A DNA stretch of 64,000 nucleotides from NCBI GenBank assembly GCA_028622995.1, contig JAJQJQ010000018.1, positions 4,154,001-4,218,000 on the forward strand, written 5' to 3'. The position numbers and the translations under genes were made by a program. Below the pieces are notes generated by a model that was not told where the DNA came from, ran no database searches, and saw nothing but the letters and a program-made list of their open reading frames with translations. The stretch is from Panagrolaimus kolymaensis. Taxonomy: Eukaryota; Nematoda; Chromadorea; Rhabditida; Panagrolaimidae. Position 1 is the stretch's first letter. Each line of letters opens with the position of its first letter. Below are positions 38,652 through 52,511 of the stretch, in pieces.

Positions 38652-39493
38652 ATGTCTTCCAGTTTTTTCCTTCAAAGAACTGTCAATGAAACTCTTAATC
38701 AAGCTGATGCGGAATGGAAGGACGTCTATCTTGTTACACCAATGAGTCGTTAGTTCTTTATTTTCTCATCTTGTCTCATTTTACCATTTTAGAAGAACAA
38801 TCGCTCCTCTATGAATATGCTGAAAGTCTTGCTGTTCATTCATTGCTTAAAATGGTTGATCTTCCATATCGCTCTCAACAACGTCCAAATGCAGTTGATA
38901 TGTCACCTACTGGTCGTGTACCATTCTTAAGAATCGATGAAACGCTTGTATCTGAATTTCCTCGTATTGTGGATTTTATAGAATTGAAAGGAATCAAAAT
39001 GTCTAACACTCGAACTGCTGCTGAATCAACTGATTTACAAGCTCTTGTTTCTCTCTTGGATGAAGATCTTCGTCATGTCGAAATGTATATTGTTTGGATT
39101 GATGATGAAACTTTCAACAAAGTTACCAAACCTCGATCTGCAAGTGTTCATCAATTTCCATTAAGCTGGGGTTTGCCACATATTCTACGAAAGTCAATGA
39201 AACAATATCTTCATGATCATGGTTATGCTCAACACTCGATGCAGAAAATTATTAGTATTGCTGATCGTGTTTTCCGTACTCTCTCTTTAACACTTGGTAA
39301 AAAATCATACATAATTGGTGATCAACCAAGTGAAGTGGATTCACTCGCTTTTGGACATCTTTACACAATCCTGACTACTGAACTTCCATGCTTACAACTT
39401 GTTAATGCTCTCAAGAAATATAACAACCTAATTGATTACTGTACTCGAATGGAAAGTGAACTGTTTACCAAATCTGAATCTCTTGATTCCTGA
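38652..39493 (+). CDS. mtx-2: metaxin-2 homologue, mitochondrial outer membrane
   Basis: Two exons (38652-38748, 38793-39493) encode 265 residues, the usual metaxin-2 length. A thioredoxin-like N-terminal half (SLLKMVDLPYRSQQRPNAVDMSPTGRVPFLRI, with the PFLRI core) is followed by an all-helical GST-C half holding the SEVDSLAFGHLYTIL motif characteristic of metaxins. No transmembrane anchor is visible, as in metaxin-2, which associates with metaxin-1 and the SAM complex to insert beta-barrel proteins; in C. elegans it also joins mitochondria to kinesin and dynein adaptors. It lies just downstream of the helicase gene, possibly in one operon. Polyadenylation signals occur at 39574-39579 and 39585-39590. 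Confidence 0.9.
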
Positions 39494-39678
39494 ATTCTAT
39501 TTTAGTCATTTGCTTTATATGTAGTTATTATTGTTAATCATTAGCTTTGAATACATTGATTTAATTGTAATTTAATAAAATCGTAATAAACCTTTATTTT
39601 TGTTTGTTTGTTTATGAAAAGTGACAAGAGGAGAAGATCATGAGAGACTCTAAGATTCATGGCTGTATACATATAAAG

Positions 39679-41381
39679 TTAAAAATACATTGTTGAAGCA
39701 TTGTTTTGTTGACTAGCTTGTTTTGAATGCCTTCGAAGAGAATAAAATAAAACACCGCCAGAAAGAACAGTGGAAAAATAAAGCATGATTAAAAACGCTG
39801 CACTCATAGCATAAACGCTTTTAAGCATGCAAAGTTTTATTCCAGTTTTTTCTTCTTCAGCTTCTTGTTTCTCTGAATGATGTTCGAAATTGATGGGAAT
39901 AGAGGAATTATCATTTGTTGCATAAACATCAATGACTTGAAGTTTGTGATGGAGAACGGTAATGGAATTATCAGTGCCATCAATTTTAGAGCTTTCCACT
40001 AAATCATTTGGGCTTCGTTTAGTTCGTTTTTCACATTGAGGCTCTGATTTACAAATATGTTCTTCTGATATTCCAGCTTCAATAAGTAAATGTTTATGCC
40101 TTTGAATGCAAGTTTTTACACTGCACATAATCCAAATATCTTCAACATCGGGGAATTTAAAGGCCATGGCATCAGCAAATGCTCGCTGATTTTTTTCTCC
40201 ATAAGTCACACTTGAAATAATAATATCATCGGTGGTGCAACCATTTTCAATGATTTTCATTTTTCTTCCATCCATAGTTTTTGCAAGGCAATCAACCACT
40301 TCAATGCCATAAATTTCAGATGGTTGGGTTGTATTCCATACAAACATAATAGCATCACCAACTTTAACTCGAGTTGCTGGAATTAGTTCTTCACCGGGAA
40401 CGCGGCCATTAACTATGGTTAAACTTGGTTCAGGCATTGCAGAAATTCCATTGAAAGTTGCGCGGGTTGTAATGTCACTAAAAAAATATGAAAAATGTGA
40501 TGAGAAAAAAGAGAAGTTAATTAGATGCTTACGAAATGAAATTAAATTTAGTTGCCACCGTAATGGTTTGTTGCTGGAACATGCAATGAACAGCGAAAGC
40601 TCGATCACTCATTGTTACAAAACTTGGATGAAAGCTGAATACAAAAACGGTAAATACTTCGAGTTCTCTTGTTTGTGGCTATAATAATTTTTTTGCTTCA
40701 TTTTATTTATTTAGATTACTAAAATTGCTTACATGTCTTCTCAATTCTAGCCCACATTTTGTTAATTCTGTAAGCGGTATTGTGAAGGTAGGATTTTTTG
40801 TTGTATTCAAATATTTTTCATATGCAGTAAAACAACCCGAAGTTCTTCTCCAATTTTTTATGAAAAGTACTCCTTCAAAATCATCCTCTGTGATTCCTGC
40901 AATTTCAATTGAATCTGGCCCACATTTGACTGCTGGAGTTCCTGTAAAAATAACAAATAATAATATTTCCTCATTAAAATAAACAAGATAGATAGATGTA
41001 AAACGACGATACACTTACCAGTCAATTTGTTATCTATTGTTTTGGAAAAAGTTGTGGAAAACTAAAATTAGAACAAGTTTATTTATGTGTGTTATTGCTA
41101 TTTTTTACGGATGTTAAGAAGTTTCGGAATTCACTTCAATGTCAAGTGGGTGAATCAAAGAAAAAAAGAAGAGGGAAAAAAAAGTTGGCCTCTTTGACTT
41201 TGGGCGCGGCCGGATTTTTTTTTATAAGTTATAACTAATCGTCATTAAAATAATTAGGCGAAATAGGATTATAAAAAAATAAATATGTTTTCGCGTTAAA
41301 AAATTTACTGTGGATCGAATAAAATTAGTAAAAGCTTATACTTACCACAAAAGTGAAAATAAAAATTGATTTTAAATACAT
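39679..41381 (-). CDS. ZP-domain (cuticlin-like) single-pass membrane protein
   Basis: Five exons (41381-41346, 41061-41019, 40941-40733, 40678-40533, 40477-39679) encode 410 residues. The 12-codon first exon MYLKSIFIFTFV is the core of a signal peptide. A zona pellucida domain follows at about residues 28-290, with well-spaced cysteines and the FAVHCMF and GCTTDD motifs of its two halves. A furin-type site KRTKR lies at about 295-299, a transmembrane helix at about 366-391, and a short cytoplasmic tail ends the protein. ZP proteins polymerise after cleavage into apical matrices such as nematode cuticle alae or the caps around sensory dendrites. It could be a cuticlin-like (CUT/CUTL) protein or a DYF-7-like dendrite-anchoring protein; size and tail length allow either. 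Confidence 0.82.
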
Positions 41382-41987
41382 ATTATTACAGTAATACTTT
41401 AAATAAAAAAAAGCAACAAAGAATATAATAACAATAATAAGATTATTTATAATCCGACGATGGCTTTAAAATAAATAAACTTTGACGGCACACGTACGGT
41501 GTTGCAAAATAAATACCCGCAACCGAGTCCGTTTACAACTTTTTCTTCTTCTTTTCTTACAAAATTATTGCGCAACACGTAACAGCTTTTTTGTGTCCTT
41601 TGCCTAAATTTTTTTGCGCAGGATGAAAGAAAAAAGATGAAGAAGACATTCCAAGGCCTTCTTTTTTTGTTTGCTCCTCCCAATTCCTCTTCCACCTTTA
41701 TTGCCTCTTGAGATTCATACCCCAAAAAGAAGTTAACATCAGCCAGGCATAAAGACATTTTTAGCGGCGACCGCCTTACCTGAAACAGCAGCCAAATAAA
41801 TGAATGGCCTTGGCCTAATAGAGGGTCAAACAAACCAACCACTGTTTAGAAGACAAAAAGGACAAAATAGCGGCTCTTTTTTTAAAATTTTTTATGTGTT
41901 AATTTTTTGAAGTAGCTTCATTTCTTCATACAAAAAACTACGTTTATTTATTTTTTTAAGCAAAGAAGTAACATTTTTATTTTTTAT

Positions 41988-43211
41988 TTAATGCTTCTTT
42001 TTGATGCGTCGTTGAGCTTCATCAATAACTAGACGAAGGCCATCTTGGTCAAGTTCATCTAAGAGAACTCGTACAGCGGAAATGATATTTTCTACTCGAT
42101 GTGTCTATAAACGTTTTTTTTGTTTTGTTTGTTAGTAAAAAAGAGGAAACAGTTAAACTACCTTGGCCTCATTTTTTATTTTTTTTAAACAAGAACTTAC
42201 TCTTGCCGGACTCATTGATTGAGAACGTGGACTTATTCGTTTCCTGGCGTTAAAACTTCTTAATGGGGCATTGGTATTAGTCCAAAATGGTTGAGCATAT
42301 CCTCTTGACATTGGACGAACACCTTCATGAAAGCTTTGAAACATTGCATTATTTGGTGGAATTTCATCAACTTCATCCAAACTACAAAAACTCAAAAGTT
42401 AAAATAAAGCATTTATTGAGAGAAAAAAAACTTACCTAAAATCCTCCCATCCTGGAGCGATAGCATCTTCGCTACGTTCATCAAAATTTAATCCAGCAAT
42501 CATGGAAGTATTCATAAGACTTTTAGTTCGATTTAAGTATGAAGGCAAATACATGGATTGAGACATTTGTGAATTCATTTGTGAATCATCTTCAGATGCA
42601 TCCGTTTCAGGAATAGCATGTTGTTCGAGGGAATTATTATAATGATTTGAAAGGGAAGAAGACATTGGAATTACAGTGTCCACAATTGCTGTTTGTACTG
42701 GGTCTTCCACATCTTGATGAACAAATTCTTTTTTAACAGCTAAAAACTTGAAAATAAAGAAAGTAAATCTAAAAATGCAAATATTTTTTACCAATGTTGT
42801 CCAATGTCATTAATTGTGGAAGCATTTGAATAACTTTATTTCGATAGCTGCTATTTTGAGTACAAGGATTTTCTTCAATCCATAAAACACGTAATTTCTT
42901 TAACCCTTTTAAATTTTTTAGCTCATCTAAATCATCAAGCCGATTTTTTCTGATGTACATTTCTTCCAATTCCACACAATGCTGCAAAGGAGCTAATGAG
43001 CTCACCCGATTAACGCTTAACGATAAAACTTGAAGTTTTGGCATTTGTGAACAAAGATCGATGTCATCTACGTCACATCCCCTAAAAAGCTTTTATTACT
43101 CGCTAACTTTTTAAAAACCAGTTCAAAAAATTACCATAAATTAAGTTTAGTTACATTTTCAACAGATGTTTTTGTTCTTACATAAACAAGGGCTTCAGTT
43201 AACTTAACCAT
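41988..43211 (-). CDS. CFAP410 (C21orf2)-like leucine-rich repeat protein, cilium base
   Basis: Five exons (43211-43135, 43081-42792, 42739-42436, 42381-42201, 42104-41988) encode 322 residues. The first 120 are SDS22-type leucine-rich repeats plus an LRR cap, ordered as in vertebrate CFAP410: KLNLWGCDVDDIDLC, LQVLSLSVNRVSSLAPL, ELYEMYIRKNR-like, then LRVLWIEENPC. A Ser/Asn-rich low-complexity middle with many SQMSQ-like repeats follows, then a conserved C-terminal helix (NIISAVRVLLDELDQDGLRL). In vertebrates CFAP410 works with NEK1 at basal bodies, and mutants have ciliopathies. In nematodes ciliated sensory neurons would be the place of action (inference). The terminal helix supports CFAP410 over generic LRR proteins. 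Confidence 0.82.
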
Positions 43212-44164
43212 AATAATACTGACACACAAACTTTTAAAAAAAAGATAGCACCAACGAAAAATAAAAATGAAATAAATGGATCGTCTCTTTTTTGTTGTTG
43301 CTAGTATGTAGCAGAAGTAGGAGTAAAAAACGCTTCTTCGCTTGAAACACTTGCTCTTGTTGCCGAAGGGCAAGGCGCAGCCTTGTTTAAAATAATGCTT
43401 GCTTTGAAGCAAGTAGCAGCCTTGTTTGGTACCAAAAAATGCTCAATACTCAAAGCCATAAAAAAGAAGAATGCCGCAACAACAAAAAAGAAAAATGACA
43501 ATCCATTTTGGTACATTTGGTTGTTATTCTTCGACAGGCTTTTTTTAATTAAAAAATATGGCAACTATACAAAAATCAAAGATTGAGAAAGCACGTTTAT
43601 AGTAATTGGATAATTTAGGAATTACATAAATCTCAATAAAAATACGATTTAAAAATGATGCTTCGTTTTGCAAAATATGTTTTATTTCATTTATTTGTTA
43701 GATTATCAAAAAATAGCAATACAAGATAATGAAAGCCATTGCTAAATATAATTAAATTAGTTCCACAAAATCTGTGCATTAGCTTCCTATAACAAATACT
43801 CATGTTAAAAATAAAAAATTCTATATTTAAATTTCCCGCACATCAACAAAATGATCGTCAACGCCAACAAAAAAAGCTATAGTTACTTTTCCAACTTCAT
43901 TGCGCGCGCCTTTTTTTTGTTGCTAAAAGCTTAGAATTGTGAAATATTTTTTCCGCGTTATTACCTTTTGCCTTTTTATTTTATTCACGTTACACTCATT
44001 GATTGACATATTAAATTTATTTTACTTTTACAATTCCAACGCTATTTTGATTTGTCCAACTCATACATTTAGCATTAATTTCGCCACATCGGCAAATTTA
44101 GTAAATCCAAGTTATTTTATTTTGGCTCCGTGTTTATTTTTAATGGACCCTTTTATGGGTTAAA
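43212..44164. promoter_or_regulatory. divergent promoter region between CFAP410-like and JADE-like genes
   Basis: About 950 bases of AT-rich DNA between divergent start codons. Small frames on both strands between 43300 and 43590 have no protein-like features. Both promoters should lie here. Confidence 0.4.
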
Positions 44165-47039
44165 ATGCCATTAATACACCAAGAAAATTGTGATTTTTCA
44201 AGAATTGATTTTCAAATGCTTGAAAGTAAGATTTTATAATTCGTTATAAATAATTTTTACACTATTTATTTTCTTTAGGTTCAATTAATAATTTGGGCGA
44301 AAAAATTAACAAACATATTATAAACGGAATTCGAAGCGGTGAGTTACCTTGACGACAACTATGAAATATGCATAAAAATGTGAGATATTTTAGACGAAAG
44401 TTATCGAAAAAATAGAAGAAGACCATTTTCTTCAACTTCTATGAATCACGCATCCCACGCAGATACACCATTAAGGAGCAGAAATTCAAAAATTGCTAAT
44501 AATATTAATGTTATCAGCAAAAGTCATTCAACTAAACGGCCTTTGAGAAGTTCTAAAACGCCTTTGAAATCAAGTCCACCTTTAATTCGGGTACCACCAA
44601 AAAGGAATGGAATAATAGCTAAACCTGCCACAAATTTCAAGGTAGAATGTGAACCTTCCACTTCAAAAGTAGTAGTTCCAAAAATTATCAACGAAAGACC
44701 TAAAAAGTTGTCAACACAATTAGGAAACAAACATTTGGATTTGAAAGCCATTTTTAAATATGCTCGACCTGAGGTGGATACAGAATATGAAGATGATGAC
44801 GTTATTGAAGCTTCAATTCCACCGTTTTCAAAGCATGAAATTCCCGCTGAAAGCGATGAGGAAGAAGATAGTTCGAATGCGAAAAAGCAAAAAAGAAAAA
44901 GTAATTTTATTTTATCTTTTCTTAAAATATTTTACGAATATTATTTTTTTTAAGATGCAACATCGGGTGAACTTTACGATCTTGCTCCTATTCGTGCCAT
45001 GCGTGTTGGATTTCAAAATTCTACAGAAAAGGAAAAATTTACTTTGGAAAACACTTCCAAATGGTTTGTGAGGTGGACGGATGCCATTCAAGTTGGAAAT
45101 AAAAAAGATGTTAAAAATCCAAAAGCCTCCAATATTTATAAATCTTCATTTTCAAAAACTTTTGATAAGATGCCAACTCAAAGAACATTTAAATTGTAAG
45201 CTACTAAAATGTTTTACTTTATTTACAAAGATATTTTTAGACCAACTAAACGGATATCATCTAAGGCTCCTGTAGAAGAGGATGCAAACATTCTAACAGT
45301 AAACCGTGTAAACTCATTTGCTTACAAAATGGATGAAATTGATGTAAATTGGTTGGATGAAGAAAATTGGCGGAGAATGCTTGAAGGAGATTCTCCAATA
45401 AATATTGACGAATTTACTCATGTTATTGACTCTTTTGAAGTTGATTGTTATATTGTAAGTACTAAAAATTTTTAGGCCATTAAAAAGAATTTGTTTTTAG
45501 GCAATTTCTCGAATGTTATTGGAGCAAATTGCTTCATCTCGTCGATTTTTCGATGACCCTGAACATGCAGCATGTGATATTTGTTACGTGGAAGAATGTG
45601 AATCTGAAGATAATATTGTTTTCTGTGAAGGATGTCAAACCGTAGTTCATCAATGCTGTTATGGGCTTGATGAATTGCCTTCTGGATCATGGCTATGTGA
45701 TGTTTGTTTAACAGAATCTGAATCACCTAGTTGTCTTCTTTGTCCTTTACACAACGGTGCCATGAAAAAAGCATCCGATAGCAACGGCTTTGTTCATATT
45801 GTTTGCGCTTTATGGATTCCCGAAGTTACGTTTGATGATGCAGTTCATCGAGAAGTTATTACCATTTCAAAAGTCAAAAATAATCGATTAACTTCTGTTT
45901 GTGAAGTGTGTGGAGTAGTAAATGGCGCATGTTTATATTGTTCTGAAAAAGATTGCAAAGCAACATATCATGTAACTTGCGCTCAACGAGCTGGATTTAT
46001 GTTTAAGATGAATTCAGACGATGAAGATGTTAAATTTATTTCATATTGCCGAGCTCATACTCTCCACAAATTGCCACCTAATACAGCTGTGATAAACAAA
46101 TATGTTCGATATTCACCAATGAAAACTTCAAAAGATTTGGAAAAATATTTTGCTTCATACACGGATACTAAGAAACTTCTTGAAGAATATAAAAGTGAAG
46201 TTATTGAAAGAGTTTTTGATTATTGGAAGCTTAAACGGTAAGTCTTGCTAAATCCATAATTTTTCATTGCAATATAAACTATTTTTAATGCTCAAACAAA
46301 TTTTAGATTGGATAAAGGTGGCCCGTTAATTCTTCCATCTGATATTAGTGCATCGATGGTTCCAATTTTCAAAGAAATAGCAACTAAACCAAATGAAATT
46401 GCTTTGAGGAAAGAACCTCGGGACACTAGAATGGCAGCAGATAATATGAGAACATTAATGTGGATGGTCACTGATCGTGAACATCGTAAACTTGAAAGTT
46501 TACAAGCAAGTGAAGGTTTAGTCAATTCTCTCCTTAATGGAATTGTTAGTGAAAGATTGGATGATGCTCAAATTGATAGCGCTGTAAATTTAATTAGAGA
46601 TTTAAATTTTGGTCCACCATCAACAGATGTAATTATGCAACCCGAAGATGATAATGTTGTTAAATCACCAAGTTCCGGAACTGAAGCGGTGAATGTGTCA
46701 TTTTCCATTGAAAATTACATTCCAAAAACAAAACAGTCCAATATTGAGCCAATAACTTCTTATCGACCAGCAATAAAAGATGACTCATATTGGAATGAAA
46801 TTGAAGGCTTGGATTTTGATAGTAGCGATGACAATAAGTCGCCTCCTCAAGAGGAAAGCAATGATCACAGCGAAGATGAGGAAGATGAAAGCGACGATGC
46901 CCCAATTTTCGTTGATAAACCCGGCCTAAATTTTAATGGCAAAAATAGTAAAAAGCCAACACCATCGACAACAACAATTCCAAATAATAAAAATATCACT
47001 CAATCAAATCAAGAAATTGTTGCTTTAGTTTATGACTAA
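44165..47039 (+). CDS. JADE-like PHD-finger protein (Epc-N, PHD, extended PHD)
   Basis: Seven exons (44165-44225, 44279-44338, 44394-44900, 44955-45195, 45241-45454, 45501-46237, 46307-47039) encode 850 residues. A basic, Ser/Pro-rich N-terminus (to about 210) precedes an enhancer-of-polycomb-like segment (MDEIDVNWLDEENWRRML, about 325-345). A PHD finger follows (CDICYVEECESEDNIVFCE to WLCDVC, about 380-430). An extended PHD comes next with CLLCPLHNGAMKK, HIVCALWIPEV and YHVTCAQRAGFMF (about 435-560). The C-terminus is acidic with poly-Asp/Glu stretches. This order matches JADE/BRPF scaffolds of MYST histone acetyltransferase complexes; no bromodomain or PWWP is seen, favouring JADE (C. elegans phf-15) over BRPF (lin-49). 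Likely nuclear, reading unmodified histone H3 tails. Confidence 0.82.
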
Positions 47040-47245
47040 TTTGTTTTGTTTATTTTTTTGTTTGCTTTAAATAATAATAATCTTTTAATATTTTCTTTAA
47101 CCTCAAGTGTTTAACGGGTTTTCTTTTCAATGTATGTCAGCATTTTTATTTTGTTTTCTGAAAACAATAAAGCAAAACATGACTTTTTAAAACAAAATAT
47201 ATTTATTAAAATTTACAACTTTAAATCGAAAAATAAAAAAAACTC

Positions 47246-48760
<1,515 letters not shown>

Positions 48761-50054
48761 CTACCAAAAGAAAAGTTTATTTGTATAATATGTTATGGCT
48801 TTTTCTGCTATCGCAATATGTATTCCAAGAATGAAAACTTTGGCTGTAAATAGATAACCTGGTTGAAATAATGGATCATCTTGATGAAAAACATAAAAAA
48901 TTTCCCATGGACATGTTACTTCACTTGGGCAATCAAACCTTCCGCGTTTAAGCCAAAATCTAAAATCAACACAAAATATGCAAATCTGTTTTAACATTTT
49001 TTGATTTTTAACCTTGCTATATTTGTGTTGTTATCGGTTGAGCTAAAATAATTGATGCTTGTTGAAACAATTGAAGGACAATTTTGACTATTGTTGTTGC
49101 TGCTGTGGCTGCTGCTGCTAATTGTATTGACGTCAGTAAAGCTGTAAAGAAACACAAAGAAAAAAAGGAATAAAATTCTTTTAAAAGAAACAATCACCCT
49201 TACTTGATTGTTGCAGAAAATAATGGTTGAAGAACAATATCAATTTGCAAGTGATTAATAGCAAAATTGTTTGAAGAAATATTTCGGCTTAAAAAGTTTT
49301 TTAATAGGAAAAAGTTGAATAAATGTTGTTTAACAAACTTGATTACAGTAGCGCATCTTCCACAATTGCAAAGTTGACTGCTTGAGATTTGGTTTTGCAA
49401 ATATGCCAGATTTTGAGAGATTGACGCATTTGAACAAGGCAATTTACATAACACAGTCACATTTGTTCCTATTTTTGTTTCAAATCTGCCATTACTGTTG
49501 CAATAACCACTATTATCTAAAATTTTACATCTCAATTTGTAATTTTTAGTTAACTTTTGCTAACCAGGAGTGTTCAAATTTAAATACGTGGAATTAATAA
49601 ATGCACAATCATCTACGACGATAACTTTATCAAACGGAGTTGGCTAAAAAATCATACATATTAATTTAAATAAAGCTTTTGCTTTATAAAGGTTTTACCT
49701 TTTCGGTGTTATTCAAAAGTTTATAGCATATTTCTTTAGAACTGAATGGAAGCAAACAACCTTCGTTCGAATCAATCCTAAAAGTTTATACAAAAGCTCT
49801 TCAACCAAAATCTTGTCTTACTGTTGAGTATCATCAGATAGCAAAATGGAAGAATATTTTGTTTCTAAACTTGTTGTTAAAAAGACTTGAATGGCATTTT
49901 GAAGTTGATTTAAAGGTGCATCAGCAAATCTTAGAAATGATGCATATCCACCAATTCTTTCAAACCATTCTTTTGGAGGATGAAACTCTTCTGGAAGTTC
50001 CCATTCTGCTTTAACAAACCTAAGTGACAAAAATAAAGTAAAAATAATATGCAT
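48761..50054 (-). CDS. predicted secreted cysteine-containing protein, unknown family
   Basis: Six exons (50054-49822, 49777-49699, 49643-49565, 49516-49204, 49141-49013, 48959-48761) join in phase to 343 residues. It opens with a signal peptide MHIIFTLFLSLRFVKA, then a Trp/Pro/Glu-rich region (EWELPEEFHPPKEWFERIGGYASFL). About ten or more cysteines are spread over the central part (GCLLPF, YCNSNG, LCKLPCSN, LCNCGRC). A Ser/His/Asn low-complexity stretch (about 240-255) and several N-glycosylation sequons follow. The C-terminal third has VTCPWEIFYVFHQDDP and a hydrophobic FTAKVFILGIHIAIA segment. I do not recognise it. It resembles nematode-specific secreted or luminal proteins in style only. 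Gene structure is well supported by consistent splice phases. Confidence 0.65.
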
Positions 50055-50441
50055 TTTTTAAATCTATAAAAGCTTCATCGACTGATTGCTTGTTTGTATA
50101 TTCACAAAATGCTTTCTTTACTTGTTTCCATAACAACAACTATGTAGCTTTATTTTATAGTTGTTGATCGTTTTCTTGTTTCCTTTAATTAATTGAAGTT
50201 ATTATTTTCCGCTTTATTTCAAGGATATTAAAGAATTTTTAATTAATTTATTATAACGATTAATTACAAAAGATGGAAACAATAAATATATATCAAAAAC
50301 TTTGTGCTTGGCTTTCTAAAAACAATCCCACCACGCAAACTTCTTTACACCTTTAAAAATTTTTCATGCTTGAAAAAAATGAAAACTTCAAACAACTCAT
50401 TTTCATTATCAAAACTTTTGCTTGCGAGCTTTATTTCAAAT
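50055..50441. promoter_or_regulatory. divergent promoter region between secreted-protein and MITD1-like genes
   Basis: About 390 AT-rich bases between divergent starts. The MITD1 frame stays open upstream to 50304, so its true start may lie earlier than 50442. No core element can be placed. Confidence 0.35.
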
Positions 50442-51289
50442 ATGCCACCTCCTCAATCTCACTTTGATGCAGCTAATAAAGCATTACATGTAGCAGTTAA
50501 AATGGACAATGACAAGCAATACAGTCAAGCAGCTGATAATTATATAATTGGAATTGAATATCTTATGAAGCATCTTGGTATGATTTTTTTATATTTTTTA
50601 TTTTAATACCTTTCAATTTTAGCTACATTGCCTCCAAGGTCAATTGAAGCAGACAAACTTGATATGCGAATCAAGGGATATATGGCTCGGGCTGAAACAT
50701 TGAAAAGTGAAGTGAAGAAGACAATAATTGTGAAAACTGCTCATCAACAAATAATCCAAGAAGATGATGTCGGTCATTCTTATGAAAGCATTTTTAAAGG
50801 ACTATTGAACGAAAAAGTTACTATTGTCAGAATTGAAGAACCGTATTTGGATAGTACCCACCAGGTTTGCCTTTCTTTTTCTTCCATTTGTTTCTGTATA
50901 CTGTAGCTTAGCATTTTAGATGTTAAATCTTGTTCGTTTTTGTGAAATGCTAGTTAATCAAGCTCCCAATTTGAAACAAATCTTCCTTACAACAAAAGCA
51001 ACATATCTAAAACTTGGAATGGAAGTACTTGCTGGAAGTTTAGCGAAGAAGAATATTAAGCTCGTTACTGAAATTCAAGAAATCCATGATCGTGAAATTC
51101 GGTAAATTTTATACTACTGCTCAATAACTTTAATCATTAAACGTTTTTAGATTTGATAATGGTACGCTTGTTAAAATGGGACGTGGACTGGACATTTACA
51201 AAAAGATTGATAAATTTTCAATTGGATCTTCTGACTACAATATGAGACCTTGCAAAAGCTGTAAAATTGAGATCATGAAAACTTATTAA
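50442..51289 (+). CDS. MITD1-like protein (MIT domain plus PLD-like C-terminal domain)
   Basis: Four exons (50442-50577, 50623-50864, 50920-51101, 51151-51289) encode 232 residues (human MITD1 has 249). An N-terminal three-helix MIT domain (about 8-80, ANKALHVAVKMDNDKQYSQAADNYIIGIEYLMKHL) binds ESCRT-III tails. The C-terminal half (SYESIFKGLLNEKVTIVRIEEPYL to FSIGSSDYNMRPCKSCKIEI) matches the MITD1 phospholipase D-like fold, which is catalytically dead and binds membranes. MITD1 stabilises the ESCRT-III midbody during cytokinesis. The frame is open upstream with another ATG at 50304 that would add 46 unusual residues; the MPPPQSH start at 50442 fits the family N-terminus better. Polyadenylation signal at 51357-51362. 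Confidence 0.88.
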
Positions 51290-52511
51290 TGTTTTTTTTA
51301 TTGTTATTGTTTGCGGGTTTATTGTATTGCTATGTTATTGTTTTCGTTTCGTTGTTAATAAATGTTAAAAACAACTTGAAGTGGGATTAAATCGACGAGG
51401 CTTAGCTTTTTTAACTTTTCATGATTTCTTTGAGGTTTAAAACCATGTCTTGATGGTGAGTGAATATGTATCTTTGTATTTACACTGCCTTGGTGAATCA
51501 CCATCGGAAATGGAGAATTTTTCCTTACTTTTATTTTTATGGGCCTTTTTTACAATATTTTAACCTTTAAACATTTTATTGAACTCGTTTAACAAAATAT
51601 TCAAGATTTATGGTTCCTTTTTTATTGAAAAAATACAAGAGAACGGACGCAGTAAATCAAGTTCAGAGGTTTTTTTTCCTTCTGTCTGCATCTCTTTTTT
51701 ATTATCTTCATGTAAAACGCTTGTTTTGTCACTGATAAATAACTTTCTTGTACCCTAATTTTTTATGAGGAGTTCTTTTTTTTCATGTTCCTCAAAGTGA
51801 TGACATTCTTGTCTTGGCTTTTTTTCTTTTTCTAAGAATGTGTTTTTAAACAGTAGCTGTCAAAGTAAAAAAAGAAGAAGTTGATAACGATCGGCAACAA
51901 TTTCACAAAAATGTAATCGATTGCATTTTTGAGTATCATCTCCCACACAGCTGCCGACGACAATCAAGTCTTTATGGTCCTCCATTTTGTTTTTTAGCCT
52001 TATTGAACCAATTTGTTTCTTGAAAGTGGAAGGCTCAATAAATTTTTTAACGGAAATTAGTTACAATTTTTTGAAGACAATAAAAATTGGATGATGTTAT
52101 GATAAGGCAATTTGAACATTGTCCTCCCATTCTTGAATTTAATTCAGTCGTCGTCAGCACTTGCAGCAGCACGTGTGTAAATTCACACCTACTTTTTTTG
52201 TTAGTTGCGGCAATGTTTTTTGAAGTTTTTTAAAATTATCATTTTTAACTATACTTTATTTTTATTTTTTTGGCGCCCATTTAATTTTTTTTTCGTGGTC
52301 CTTTTTTTACCACCAATATTCAATTCAATGGATTAAATACGTGTATACAACATAATGCAAAATAATTTTGAATCGGCTTATTGAGTTTTTTTTTCACAAC
52401 TTTTTTATTCAAACCTTTTTACAACTTTTTTTTCTCGTTTTTTAAACATTTTCTGATCTGTCTCCAAAAAATATTTACTTTTTTTTATCAAAGATTTTTT
52501 TATAGAGAGAA
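51290..52511. other. 3' UTR of MITD1-like gene and noncoding spacer
   Basis: An AATAAA at 51357-51362 ends the MITD1 transcript. The rest is AT-rich with long T runs and must contain the promoter of the SLC22-like gene. No coding frame seen. Confidence 0.4.

Noticed and set aside
50304..50441. Upstream in-frame ATG for the MITD1-like gene
   Set aside because: It would add 46 hydrophobic and basic residues not known in the family. The ATG at 50442 fits the MIT domain start. It remains possible as a longer form.
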